Shown here: one piece after another, positions 32,341 through 47,300 of the stretch | How the letters are laid out: every line of letters begins with the position of its first letter | Position numbering within the stretch: the first letter of the stretch is position 1 | Assembly: GCF_014839805.1 (NCBI RefSeq) | Contig: NC_051120.1 | Location: forward strand, 6,200,001 to 6,264,000 | Length of the DNA: 64,000 bases | Origin: Manduca sexta | Taxonomy: Eukaryota > Arthropoda > Insecta > Lepidoptera > Sphingidae | Reading direction: 5' to 3' | The notes under the pieces: model-generated | Told to the model about the DNA's origin: nothing | The model's database searches: none | Seen by the model: only the letters and a program-made list of their open reading frames with translations | Made by a program: the position numbers and the translations under genes

Positions 32341-35300
32341 ATGTCTCTTCCGGGTGTTTTCCTTTTTTCATACTATATGAAAAACGTTTGGGTGAGTTTA
32401 ACTATCACGGAAATATTATATTAAAGTTTCTTCAATCTATTAAAAATACGTTATGTTAATTAAATTTTAGTACTACGTTCGAACTGATACGGGTGCATGT
32501 AATTGCTAGGTGTTTGTGAACGATAGAGTTTTGCTATGATAATGATTTGTTGACATTCATGCATTTTAGACTTATTTAGCTAGTTGTAATGTTTTAACTT
32601 TTTTTTTGTTAATTAATTAAACTGAGCTTTGTACATGTTGTTGATTATATGTATGACGAAAAATAATTATGATTTTCAAAAGTAATCATCCACTGAAATA
32701 ATTTATTGCATCCAAAATTGCATCAAGTTTACGGGTTATTGATGCGGTATAGCAAAAAAATTAAATCACTTCGTGAGACTTATAGTTTCACGGCAATAGT
32801 TATAAGTTCATTGTCAACTCAAATAAAACTTTTGGCAATATCAAATTCATTATTCTTAATCTGCTAATATATTCTAAATTTGTGAAATTTAATAACATTT
32901 ATATTTTTTTAATTATACAATGATGTTATATCCCGGACACAGATCGAGTCAAAGCATAAAATGAAGATACGGCCACAAGTAGAAAATATACATTATTCAG
33001 ACATATTTCTTGCGAATTATGAAGCGCTACGCTTAGTTTGCGTGTTTTGGAGAAGTTAAGGTGGAAGTTAATTTTTAATAGGAGTTTTTCTTTTAAAAGT
33101 GACGCGAAAACAATTGTATTTTGTTGCATTGCTAAAATAGACTTAGATATAAATTTAGCCATACAATATTAATTCAGATTGAGTGAAGATATAGAGCATT
33201 ATACCTGTAATATTTACCTATAAATTTAACTTATGTAAGAGTTTGTTTTAGGAGTGTTGTGGGTCATGACTTGTAAGTCTAATTGCTAACATTATATGGG
33301 TGTCGTTAAGTAACATAGGTATCGAACAATTAGGTAAACTAAATCATTCATCCGTAAATAACCTCATGGTTGAAAGGTTTTCGTAAAGTTCATAACTTCC
33401 TTTGCGTTACGTATGTGTTATTGATTCATAGTTTTCTGCAAAATATATTACTGTGGTAATTAATCTTAGTGTTTAGATTTGCTTGCGTTTATTGTGTTAC
33501 ATTGCAATTTACATCCTTCAACAAATATAGGTAGGTCCTAATATATTTCGTAATTCGTAAAGGCGAGTTAAGTGAAGGGACTATAAATTTCTTTCAATAT
33601 AAATTGTAAAATTTTATCAATGCATCGAATATGAGATAATTTATATAACAAGATCAATAAATTCTAGGTTATGTACAGTGCTTGTTGCCTGAGTAATTAC
33701 TAATTACGAAACACGCTTATATAATTGAAAAGATCACACAGAGATCCCTAAGTCTACGAACCTTTTTTAGTATTGAAGTGTTAGAGATTTCACTTTCTAC
33801 GTGTAGTAGTTTCAAAGTGCGATCTGATTGTTTGTCATTCTGAGTCCGAGTGCTTCCTATTGCCAAACACGCATGGTCTCCGGGAGTCGATGCGTGCGCT
33901 TGTCTGACCGCGACGTTGAATATTCAGCAGCATTTGCTCACTCATCGCAATATATTAATATTCAATCGGTCGCTAACTCCAGCCTCTGATTCAAGGTTGA
34001 TTTTTTACTCAGTCCTAATTAAGGATAATTGCGAACGACGTTTTAAGCGATATTACCCGGTCTCGCAAGATTGCTTTAGAAAAGTGGGAACACTATTTTG
34101 CTCCACCTTCTAGTGCTATAAAGGTGAATTATCCGTAAAATTTAATTAATACAATCTGCTTGATATCATTTTTTTTTCTATTTGCTTATCAGGTTTGTTT
34201 TTGTTTAATTCATTGCTAAGCATTTTGAAGAGCGTTCGAATGTCCGCATTCGGCGTCATGTTTCACAGTTCATTAAACATTTTAGCCTACGCTGCTTAAG
34301 CAACTTCATTCATGTACATTGTATAGATATGTAATCTAAAAATATTTCACTAAAAACATTGCCTAAATAGTAGAGTGTTTTAAATTAAGTACTTTTTGGT
34401 TTTTCCAAACAATAATGTTTTTCTCAATCAAGCTTTTATATTTACTTTTTTTATATATTTATAAACACACAATACTATTCATTATCGGTGGATAGACATC
34501 GCATATATTAATATTATGTTTTTTTACTAGATAGTGCCCATTGTAAATGTGATGATAAACTTCAATGGGTTGCGTTCTATAATCCGCCATTGTTAATTTC
34601 AGCAAGACATGCCTGCAAAATTTTGGCAACTCTCGGCGTTCCACATTATTTTATAAGGACTGGTATTGGTAAAAAGAAAATTGTCACTACAACAAGCAAA
34701 TTTTTGTTACAACATATAAATATAAAGAATTATTAAAGCGTATATTTATTAAACATTTAAAACTAGGCAACTAAACTACATCACAATATAAAGAAAGTTC
34801 TCTCCATTCCTACGCAATTCGTCCGTTTTTGTATACATTCGTTATGCTTTTGTATTTTCGACCTTCAAAACTGGTTAGTTGGTTAAAACTACCCCATTAG
34901 TATGATAATGGCTTGTCAGCTTGGCGCGTAAGTCGTCCCGCGCGGAGAAAATATTTTTGTAATATATTTTCCATACAAGAATGTAACTATACTTGATTTA
35001 TGCTCGGCCATAGTTGTTCTTATATTCGAAAGTAGATACTCGTATTTCGTTACTTGTGATTGGTGATACGGTAGAGTCCTTTATAACAGCCCTGTAACCT
35101 ACGTTAAGAAACGCAGTATTTTAATATAAATCTGTCACTTCTGCATGTTATATAAACTCAATATTCCTTGAGCCATGTGTGTGTCGCAGCTACTTATAAC
35201 GTAATTATACTGGTGACAATTTATCCTTCAAGCTTGCGCCTAGCGCCAACACATCGTGTTGTTTTGCAAAATGGCTTAATACTATCACTGCCTGGACGAG

Positions 35301-38300
35301 CCAGGTCATTACTTTTTGCTTTACGCGCAACTAAGTATCAATCAACTTATGCATTATTATCTAACTCAATCAGTAGTTCGAGATGAGCCGCTCTATTGAT
35401 TATATTTCAAACAGGCGTCATTTATAGTGCGCGTTTATTCGAGCGTGACGCTGAACATGTAGGTGTCTATCAAGCACAACCTTCCTTCTGCGCTCCGTAC
35501 ACACAAAAAACCGGACATTGCCATATAAACTGTTTAGTTATTTACTGCGTGTTATATATTTAATGTTATTCGTGTACGGGCGCCTTTCGTGTCCCTTAAG
35601 GTAACCAATAACCCTTGAAACGTGTTGCACGCCGTTTGCCAGCTGTGGGTCAGGCTGCAGGCATGTGTGCGTGATACAAACAAAATGTGATACAAGTTTG
35701 GTCTGAAATACTTTTTGTTCCAATATCGAGTCACAGTGTGGAAGTCTTACGAAGGGAAGCAGACGTATGCATAGTGTTATAGTGACACATATCCGATGCG
35801 GCGAGACGACCGGGACCGGTCGGCCTTCGGGCAAAACGAATCGCGCCGCCCTCTCGCCCTCTCTCGCCCTCGCCACTTCGGCGGCAGGGAAGCGCACTGT
35901 CTGTAACCACCTACAATCTCCAATAATACTCGTTGCCCTGAAAGTTCTTAACCTCACTGACGTCACGAAGGTTTCATTCAACTCATCGTTGCTAAGTAAT
36001 TCGCTGCTCATTCAGTGAACACGCTTAAGACCTAGAGTCTACGCACTGGACTCTACCCTTGTAATCAGCGACAAACGTTAGATTATAGTTTGATATTTTG
36101 AATAGACTTTTGTTATTAACAAACATACAGCTTATAAGGCAACTATTTTGTAAGAAGAAAGTATTCTTTATTTTTTAACATTATTTAATCTTTTACCTTT
36201 TGCGCCTTAATCGATCTTTACAGTTTTTATTATTTGTAATTTTACGCTCGGCCTTGGCTCAAAGAATTCGAATACATACATTGTATACCTTGATTGTGGC
36301 AAAAGACAGTGCAGTTAAGTTTTACGATTTCGTTTTGTAACTCATCCCCTCGTAGTGACGCGGCGTATTATAAGTAGTAGTTGTTGTGTGATTTATCGAA
36401 GCTATAAATTTATTTTACCATTTTTTTGTTCTTTACATGATTTATTTTTATACACAAGAATCTTATAAACTTCCTACTTTAAAATTTTATAATAATATAA
36501 GTTAAGTAAAATGATAATATTATGTTGCATGTTGTTCAGAAAATACAATTTTTATTAGTATTGTTGCATCATATTAATGAGAAGGTGCGCAGTAACTGAA
36601 ACATAAATATATATAACATTTAATGAGACTGTCATTCTACCGTACCGCTGAGGTACAAACGTATCAATGTGACGATATTCGTGGGATCGGTTTGCGATTA
36701 ACTTAATATACTCTTGAAATAACTGAGATAAGCGGTACTCAACACTAATGAGTAGAAAATGACAAAATAATGTTCTGTCACGCAAGTAGCCATGGGTTCA
36801 GCGGCTCAGTGCGGACGGATATAGCCGCCGACACTGTTGTCGTGCTGTTGGCGGCACTGCTCGTATCATCATGTTACTTCTTTTAACATTCGCATCCTAA
36901 AGTTTAATTGTCTGCACATCTCGGAATGCTCCCTTTTGCTTATGTTTTTCAGTCTGGTCTGTACTTCGTTTGGGTATATTCGTCGGTTTATTTTAGGCTT
37001 CGTAAATTTAAAATCTTAGTGCAATTTTCAGTAATTATTATGTTCAAGTCTATGGTATAAGGTTAAATAGTGATAGCGGTTATTACGTGCACGAAAAGAC
37101 AGACAAAAAACAACATATCATTTGAAAGTCGGTATGTCATTGATTTGTCATCTTATTAAATAAACTAAATTGTTAGCTATTAAGATGCGTCGCGATGCTT
37201 ATAGTAGAGCGAGAAGTCAACTGCAACGTAATCAATTACCAGGGCAACTAGCCTGAATAAAGCAGGAAGAGTCGCTCGTATCATACGCAAGAAACTAATT
37301 ACTTATATTTATCGCGTCACATTTATATTTATGTTGTTATTTTCATTATAAAAAATGAATGGTAAGCCAACGAATAAATAAAGTTTTAATATTTAAAATT
37401 GTCCTTTATGGTAAAGGCAGGGTTCGGTCATATAGTTGTGAAGGTTATATAAATGTCTGGTGATATTCTGATATTTTTAGTGAATTATCCTGAGGAATTA
37501 TCTGACGACGGTCATATATAATAGCACGGTTGTCATCGCTTAGGCTCTGCTCTATAGTATGATGCTAAATTTTTAGAGCAGAATGCTCTATAAGTTGACC
37601 TTAATCTTTATGCCTCTCCTGAAATCTGTCACTTCAAGCGTACTTAACGTCTCCGTAATTTTTTACACTCCTAAAGATATAAGTGTATCGAAGATATAAT
37701 AAATTTAAGACTGACCACGAATATTGGCATCAGAGCGTAGGTATTGTAGAGATACAAGAGACTGTTCACCATTAAAAATCAAACCAATCATGTTACTGAT
37801 CACGTGGTCAATAAAAAAGTCCAGCTCTAAATGCATATTTAAAAACAAGCTTGATTATATTTGGTCATTATGAATACTGGATTGAAGTTGTTGCGCAATT
37901 TGATACTTTTAGTGTTTTGAACGCGTTTCAGTGTAGACTGAAAGTGACATAATTTTACTGTTGCGATTTGGCTCTGCTTTTGTTTTCGTAATCCCGATTT
38001 ATCTTACCTCGAAGAATATTGTTACTTAGCGCTATAATAATAGAAGCCAGTGTCCAATTACGGAGATGTGAATTAATGTTTGTAGGTCGATTAATATTTT
38101 CATAAGTTATCATATTTGCTTATAAATAGGACATTTTTTTCCGGGCACTACAGATAATGTAATACTAATAAGTAATAAGGGAGTGAGTTACAGAAACATG
38201 TTTGTTATTACTGTGTTAATATCCTGTGGTTCGATGAAAGCCTACACGACATATATTCTTACGGTGTTGTGTGGTTATACGGTATATTATGGTCTATGGG

Positions 38301-41300
38301 TTATGGAACGACAACATATCCGTAAATGTTAAATAATATTTTATTTAAAATATGATAATAATTTAGAATGGAAATAGAACTCTAAGTACAACGGGATCGA
38401 TTATCGGCTTTATATATTATGTATTTACTCCACAATTGTCTCATAGTCCTCAAGCGCCCTACAAGTCGATAAACACAATTTATTTTTAATATCAAACAGC
38501 AAGGAGAAATCGATTGACCGTTCATCAACACCTTGGAACAATACCTACTTCCTGGCAACGTTCGGCCTCCTGTCAGGGTTCATTCGATCGATTTTCTTTT
38601 AGGTACATTTTTCCTAGTAAGTAAATTCTTCCGTATTTATTGACGTGATTTGTTTACGTTGGCATCACCTATTTGTTTGTTATCGAACTTTTCCTATTTA
38701 AATACCTTTTAACCTTAATTCTATACGACCAATACTTTTCAGTAATTTTAATTATTGCTCTGTAGGGAAGAAGGAAGTTTATTCGTAGTGAGTTATAAAT
38801 ATTACATTTTTATATTATAGCCGTGGTATAATGCTGTTGATAACATTGGTAGCTAGGTACAGCGAGGGCATCGCTTGGAAAAACAGTTTCTTATCCAATG
38901 TCAAATGTTTACGGTTAATTGTTTGCCGACGACTGAATAAATATTGAAAAAGGAAAAAAAACTGCGACACATGTTGAAATAGACATGATAATATTCTTAT
39001 AAATAATCTAGATTGCGGTGACAACGAAGTATTTTTTTTCCATGTGTCCAGACTTCAGATATCTTGCTCGTTGCCAATCAGAATTTATTAACGATTCTAA
39101 AAATATGGCAAGACCGGTGATATTTCAAAAACCTTATCTGAATTATTAGAGAAAAGTAACTATCTAATTAGGTAGATTATTTGAATTTCCGCATAATAAA
39201 TAAAGTAACATTTAATGTGAAAACTCAAAGGCAGGTTTTTCAACATTTCTGTTTACCATTAAAATATAACGACATGCATATAACGTTCAACGGATTTACA
39301 ATCATTATTATTGAAATAACATATTCGAAGTCTAAATCAAATTTTACGAGGTTTTTGACCGAAGAGGTTTTATAATAAAAGAGACATTGATAAAAATGAC
39401 TATAAAGATACGAAATATTATATTAACTGTTTCGGGCATTTCAGATAACCCCCGCATGTTAATTGTTATGTTTTTAAGAATTGAGAAAAACTCTGAAGTT
39501 CATTGAGGATGTTCCTTTTTGCTCGTTACTAAGTTGTAGGGAAAGTACCTACGCAAGCCTGTTTTCATGACACTTGATAAATCGAGGTAGGGAGTAAATA
39601 ACACCACTCCTTGCTTAGGCGGATAAATATTGAATTAATTTACTAATACATTAGGTATATTTTTACGATAAACAAGTTGAATGAAACTGTTTTTCCTTTT
39701 CTAGCTGTTTTAATATGTCTAAGTTTTCGACACGATTTTATTTAAAAATATATTGATTCTGTTAATATATAATATATATAATATACAGTTATTGAGGATA
39801 TAATATATTCGATCCAACACCTATAACTTAGATTTAATTAGATTTAATAAAATGATATTTAGAAAACTTATTTTCAATTGCCGTCTAGTACGCTGCCGTG
39901 CTAAGTGCAAAAGCGGTATGTCAGGGGAACCTTATTTCAAGATAATCGAAGTTTTGTAAATATAGTTTTATAGTTTAGTATGTAAAACTGAGATAGAGAA
40001 ACTCTTTTAAGGTTATTTTGTAACACGTTCTAAACAAGATACCGTTATTTAGGTAAGTTCATTGGCTGGGCATTTCTCTCAGCTATGTGACGACATAAAA
40101 ATCAAGATTTTGATTTTTTTAAGATACCGCTTTTGAGTTTAGCACGAAAATACGGGTCATCCGTAATTCTTATTTTTAAAGTAGATAATCACACAATAGT
40201 TCAAGATTTAAGTTATCTACGACGCTCATATAGGTATAACATGTTAAAAGTAAAGCGGTAAACAGAAAGGTATCTTCGAGAAGAAATATTGTTATTAATA
40301 ATTTAGATAATTTTCAAACCTATGCTGTCAATTGTTATTTTTGTCTCGATCGTGTTGACGACAAACAATTGGGTCAAGAAGATGTAAGTGGCGCATGTTA
40401 GAATATACTTAAATGTTAGTATTATCAGTAAGTAAGTATCGTGGTCAATTGAATGTGTAATTATTTGGAGTGATGTGGACTGTGGCCCTTACACGTCCTT
40501 GAAGGATCATTTGCCCAATACCTATACATACGTAATGATATGCGTGCGCCCTGCATCGATACACTGCGTATCACTACGTTTGTAGAACATGTCTTTGTGA
40601 TCTTGTAGCAAAATGTAGAGCTGCTTATCTATTGAGGAAGGAAGACTAATGTGGGTTAGAAAAGTTATCCGAAAAGTATCGATTTAGAATATGCATTTAT
40701 GATTTTTGCTCATTACCGTTAAGTTTTTCGGCTTATTGAACATGAGGTTTGACATGACGTAGTATGTTTGTATTGCTGTTTATCTTTTAATCTGTGGGTA
40801 CTATTATCAAGTTGCATGGTGCGTTTTTATTGAAGTGCCCTTCAACTTGTTTAAGGTTCATGTTGTATATCAGTTGCACCTGATTCAACTTGTTATTGTT
40901 CACACGAAGAATCAATTTTTAATTCGCATAAACTTTTCAAGCTGTTTCGCCCACGTGGGAAACATGCTATGTCGATTTTATTTGTAATTAAAATGGCTGG
41001 GTGTAGGTTGAAACTGCCGTGTTCGTGTGTTACATTTATTTTTTGCCATAATTTATATGTTTTTAGATTGCATTGATTCGGTTGTAGTGTTGTAACGTAG
41101 AAAGTGATTGTAATCCCACTGAGATTCCTTGCTTTTCCGCGTGTTGCGCGCACTGATTAACACAAACAATTGGAAAAAACTTGGAAATTCTGTTTTGGCG
41201 TTTGTAACAGCACAATACAGGGTTATCAATCATGATTTTAGATATGTACCGACATGATTCAACACAAACAAGTTCATATAAATTATCTCAGTTGGAAACG

Positions 41301-44300
41301 TGATGCCAAATTTCTCGGAAGGTAGGTGAATGTATGATAATTAATAATAATGTGTGTGAGCGCAATGAACTCTGAAAATACATGTACATATTAACATATA
41401 CCTACTATTTGTTATTCGGTTTATTTTTATAGTAGTATTAATGCCCATTTTACCTACTGTCCTCGAGTTTTAGCACATCCCTAACGGTTAATAATTATAG
41501 TAATTATTCGGTACGAGGAATGACGCCCTATTTTGACGTTGTGTCACCACAACCCTTTGTTGTGTGTCAACCATATGGGGTCCTTTGACGTTACGAAAAG
41601 GTGGGGAACAGGCATAATTCAAAGGGATATTAGGATTAGATTCTTAATGAATGAATACCAACAAATGTCCATTATGCTATGATCATTATTTAAAAATAAT
41701 TTACTGATCTAAATCACTGTTCAATTTTAATTACTTATGACCATAACAAGCGGCAGATTATTTCCTCGACGCGGCCGAGTGTTCAAGCCCATAAAAACTC
41801 GATGACATAAAATTATTTTTTCTTGTATATGGGCCACACGCCTGTCCGACTGAAAAACCACCCTACGGTCCAATTATAGAAAATTACTAAGAGAAGACAC
41901 GGTTCAAGTACCTTACACCGAGACGTCTGGATAGAAGCATGTTATGTCATGGCGAAAGGCGTTTATGCGGTATTTATAGACAACAAAACATTGATTTGTA
42001 AATAATCTTATAAATAATTTGCTGGCATTAAAATAAAGGACCCGTGATTACATATTGTGATATAATAAGTTAATGTTGCGCTGGAGATCTTGAAAAAATG
42101 TTTTATTCAAGGTCTATTTGTAACGTAAAACTAATCGTAATTTGCACATTATGTAGGTACCTAGGGCAATAATAATTATTGTACTGTGCTAAAGATACAT
42201 TATTTATCTTAATGACTATTACCTTCGCCGTGAACTGGTAAACTTTATGAATGATTGTATAAAAATGACTTTCAATGAGAATAATGTCGTGCATGACACA
42301 GTCACATGCGCAGCACTCTCGTCTCAATTCTGATAAACCTAGCGACTATACGTCCAATCCCATATCTTCAGACGTGTTTATAAAACAAATATTTTAATAT
42401 TTTTAGGTACAATTATATAATTTAGATAAAAAGGTTAAAACTTAAATATATAGACATTAGGTATGTTTTTGGGTATTTTCCAATTATTTTCACTTAGACT
42501 GATGTGAAGAACCATGTTAGCGCTAGTAAAGTAAAATTGTCTTGTGAAATCTCAAACATGATGAATCTTTTTAATTAAACGCATAGCTTCATGACTCGTC
42601 AGTCTCATACCGTATTACCGTTAAATTCCCATTTGAGTAACCCGTGCTTGCGAAATGGGAGACACCGTTAAAATGACAATAAAAACTCGTTCAGGCGGCT
42701 CGTCAGCATGCCAATACTTGGTGAGATAATTTCTCACATATTAAGCTGTCACCGGGTGCAGTTGAAGTGAGACGGTCGGCCGGCCGTTGACGTGCGCGCG
42801 CGCTGTGCCACGTTACGTAACGAGACTGTTACGCAAAGCCAATGTCAAGAGCGCAACGTCAACATTTGAGCCTTGAGGCAGCACGCAGCAGCATCGAGCT
42901 GCGCACACGCCTCTCGCCGCGGTGCGCTCGTATGACTCTTGCGCACGCAATGAAATGACGGGTCGACGCCCTCCACATCAAACATCAATTAAAGGCTTCA
43001 ATATTTACAACCAATTACAAAATAAAGCATTACTTCAGTAAATAATTATGTAGAAAGAAAGCTTGGGTTGGATTAAAAATATGATAAAGTAATTGTCAAA
43101 AACTCGGTGTTGACTTCTTTACTATCAACCAAATAAACATTCGTAAATTCGTCTCATTCGTCTCTTCCCGCGTTTTGAATGCGCCCGCGTCACTTGCAAG
43201 TACCTACCAAATGTCAATATTATTAAAGTCTAATTGTATGTTTATAGGATCTACTGTTTAGTTGAGTTTTAGAGAAGTTTGAAATGTCAAGTTCCCCTGA
43301 AATAACTCGTTGATAGGGCGATGCATTATAAGTATAGGATGTGTATGCGGTAATCGATTACATCCCCAATCATGGCTGGTTGCGAGCCTATCACTGCGGC
43401 TCTGTTATGATTGGTTTCTACCCGATAAGTGGCCCCACGAGAAGCGTATTCCTTGTTCTTTTATTCGTATACATGTATTTGATGTTATGATAATCTATTG
43501 TTATTTTTATTTGCTGGAATGGCGATAATGTGTTATAGCTTAGGTAACTTTTAAGGTTTACGACTACCAAATACTTCAGTATATTTCTCATGTACAATTC
43601 CTGAAAGAATAACAAAAATTAAGTTAACAGATTAAATCTTACTTTTAACTACAATCATATGACTAGGCTCAATAAATTACTTGTAATTATCTTGCGATAT
43701 TACCACTGTTTATTACTACACATACTATCAAAGTATAAGTTTATTTTTTTATTATGTACATCCCATGACGTTCCTTCAGTTCCTTCCATATCATTCTGTG
43801 TTGTGCGTTTATGATCCAACCTTGCCTGGTAGTGGTATTATGTTGTCCACCTATACCCTATCAGGAGGTACTGTTTTTTAGAATGCCAATATTAATTAAA
43901 ATTGTATGTTGCTATAGGTGCCATTCTGTATAATACGGTATATATTATGGTAATAAATGATTAGAATTACTAAACTGAGTATCGTGTCTGATGATAGTAA
44001 TGTACACTTCTAAATCAATCTGATATTTTGCTGTAGATAAAAAATATTTCATATGTAAATAATGTTCTCCATGTTTAAGTTCGCCGGTAATCGATATACT
44101 AATTACTAGTTTTTGCCTGCAACAGTGTTTGCGTAGAAGTCCTGTACCGTGGGAATATAGCCTAGCTTAGATCGCAGGCTATCACTTATTCACTAGCTAA
44201 TATTTTAAAATCAATCGAAGTTTTTCTTTATGCTTAGAAATAACAAATTACAACTTCTACGTGGATTTGGTATAAAAATATGCGTTTAAAGTCACGCGTA

Positions 44301-47300
44301 TAGACATTCTTGTTTTGGGGAACTGGTCTCAGTGGTTTACATTCCATATTCTCTAAATCGTCCATAGTAGGTATGTACATTGTACACATGTGATGCTGCG
44401 CGATGTATTTACATAAATAGTGTATCTGCTCTCTGCTCTTAGATTATAAGTAATTATTTAAATTAAGATAACAACCTTTAAATAAATTCCGATAATACGA
44501 AATGAATCCGTGTGATCAACACATTCTTTAAACTAAGTTACATTTATTATTAAGTAATTAATATATCACTTACATAAATCTAAATAAGTAATTAAATTTC
44601 AGCATTGCGTTATTTTAGACACCGGAACACCAAAATAGAACAAACCGCAATTCATTTATTTGGCTATTCGAGTTCATAAAACAGTAAACGTAAAAATTTA
44701 AATGCTGGGACTAATTAATGCAAAAATATGGAGGCATTGTATCCTGTTGTTCGGACGATAGCTTTAAAAATCGCTTTGGTAACGGAGTTTACTTAAATGT
44801 ACGGCAGTAAAGTTTATCTGTATTGTTTCTTTAAGACTTAAGATTTTGATTTTAGATGAACTGACGCGTTTGAATGATCAATCAGTAAAATTCTATCTTG
44901 CTAAAAAATAATAATATTATGTAAGCGAAGGAGCTAAAAATGGCTGAATGATTTCCCAATACAGTAAGTCAAGATAAACATAAAAGAAATGAACAATAAA
45001 AAATACATCGCAGTCGCAGATACATAGCCTCGTTATAGTGCGATATTTTTCTTAACTTGTTATCGATTTATATCTATAATTTTCCCGAGTCGTCGATACC
45101 ATTATTTTTCTAATCTTGTGATATTAGTAGAACAAGTACATTGACAGTATAAGTTCAATGTCAATGCTAGAAATAAATATGTTGATGCGCAATAATGTTT
45201 CTTTCTGTAAAGATTATTTTATCAGCATTATTAATATTTGTTTTTTAAACAACTAGTTTACTTTCGTCTAATAATTAATTAAAAAGATAAGAATAGGAAT
45301 AATCCATTAAGAGAATTATTATCGGATTATCTGCATTGGTACATCATCTGTTTTCATTATTAGTCTAAGTCCATGGATCCAATGGTCATACTTGTGCAAC
45401 GTAGTATATCGCACCTTGATGATTCAGCAATTTTTGTATTTGTATATTGTATCAGTACTCATTTATAAACATGTCGAGTCTGTATTTAATAAAACTGCGT
45501 ACTTTACTTTAATAAGGGTACTTTATTATTTGATTTGATAATGGTGCCAACATGTGGTCTCGTAGACGCCTTTACAAGCGTTACCTGCTTATATTTCTCA
45601 GAAATTTACTCCTAAGTAAAAAACCTGCAAATCCTTGAAGTTAATGTGATGCGAAACTTTGTTCCGTGTCCTGTTACCATATTTGATTGTCTAAAATTTC
45701 ATGATTGTTTAGATCACGATATGCTCAAAAATGTAGACAATAAACCAGTTATAAAAATTACGTTTTATGATATTTCAAACTTACCCACCTCAGGGAAGAT
45801 AGCCCATTCATGTTGTAAACAAAACTCGATCTTCCACTACAAAATTATGCTAGTTATGATGGATGAACATTTCTTTATATACTCCTACACTTACTATGAC
45901 ATTTTATGAGCGTGAAATAAGTACGACAATAAAACAATCATCAATCATCATTCTTTGTCGATTTAGATCCCCATCTATCATGGGGAAATTTCTACGTCCA
46001 TATGTGTATAACGGTAGAGTGCTTAGAATTGATCTATCCAATGGAATTATTATGTACCATTTCCTACCACCATGATCTATGCGAACAGACGAAACTGGTA
46101 TACACAAGCATTTGTCTATTGACGGGATTGTGTTCAAATGTCTGCAATTTTTAACTTCATGATAATTTAGTTGAAAGTTTACTGTTCGCTTACAAATGTC
46201 GACGGCTTGTGTTCAAATGTCTGCATTTTCGCTTTGGCTACTGATAATATTTTTAAAATCCATAAAAAGCCGTTGACTTTAATGATAAGTTCCAGAGTAC
46301 ACCAAATAAGGAAGCGATATATTGACATGCAAAATAAACATACAACATAATTGTATGATATCTTGGTTAAGCCTGTACGGCGCAGTGGACGATAAGCGGT
46401 TTGCCAAATGGGAGCCACGGTTTCGGACCCTTAAATGTTTATATGATCCAAAGATACAATGTGCACGTTGGAGAAAAACAAATTGCTTAATTGGTTTGTG
46501 ATATCAAATTTGAAAAACTAATGTTTAAAGGTTTGTTCATATAAGTACATTTCGGAATTGTAGCATCAAGAAGAGGAAGAAATTGAAAAAAAAAATCTCT
46601 TTTTCGAGGAGGTATTATAGACTGTCTATTCCTTGACATTAGGCAGCTCCTCATAAAAAGAACCTTGGAAGCAAGAATTGAATAAGAAAGTGTTGAAATT
46701 GAAGACCTGTCTTACTCCCCTATAATTTAGAATCGTCATTCAATACTTACTCTTTATGTCGTTCATGTATTGTGTGTTCACACACAGGAATTATTTATTA
46801 ATTACATTATAATTGTTACTAGCAACAACAACAAATTTGTGTGTGCCTGGCGTATAATTTATTATTTATATGATGTTCGATTATAATTGACTGCCTAAGT
46901 GGTTTAGTTTCGTATTATTTACGTACTGAGGTTTCGGGTTTAGTCTCCAATTGCGGAAAAGATATATTGAGTTTTCCTTTCAGTAACAGCTCGGAATCTG
47001 GAATTACCCTCTTACACAGGACCTATAAAGCTGGCGAAATGCAGGTGTCACTTAATACTTCTAGCTACTCCTGAAAAGAGAAAATAGACGTAGTCATGTA
47101 AGAAATATGATTTTTTTTTTCTATATAGATCGTTTGTTGACAGAGCACCCCGACACCGCTGCTGGACTGGTCATGTGTCCCCACATTAGTGTTGCTGGTT
47201 GCCCTTGTGGTGGTAACTGTCACAGCGGTGTTGACTCGGGCAGTGGACACCAAAAATCCCTCTCGGCTGCCAGGACCACAACCATTGCCGTTTCTTGGCA

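Larger units (their letters stand above)
32392..47143 (+). other. First intron of shade (14.8 kb)
   Basis: No coding exon recognised. Mostly AT-rich unique sequence with few mobile elements compared with the left half of the window. Two GC/CpG-rich patches stand out (about 35740-35960 and 42765-42965). A SINE lies just before exon 2. Confidence 0.6.

Noticed and set aside
35538..36011. 157-codon open frame on the minus strand in shade intron 1
   Set aside because: The length is explained by local GC richness; no recognisable family, no splice or promoter context, and an overlapping open frame on the other strand.
45646..46137. Several 70-87-codon frames in the first intron of shade
   Set aside because: No family resemblance, AT-driven, overlapping on both strands, no splice continuation.
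46127..46226. Direct repeat TTGTGTTCAAATGTCTGCA 80 bases apart
   Set aside because: Only two short copies, with no terminal structure or target duplication; probably a local duplication of no consequence.
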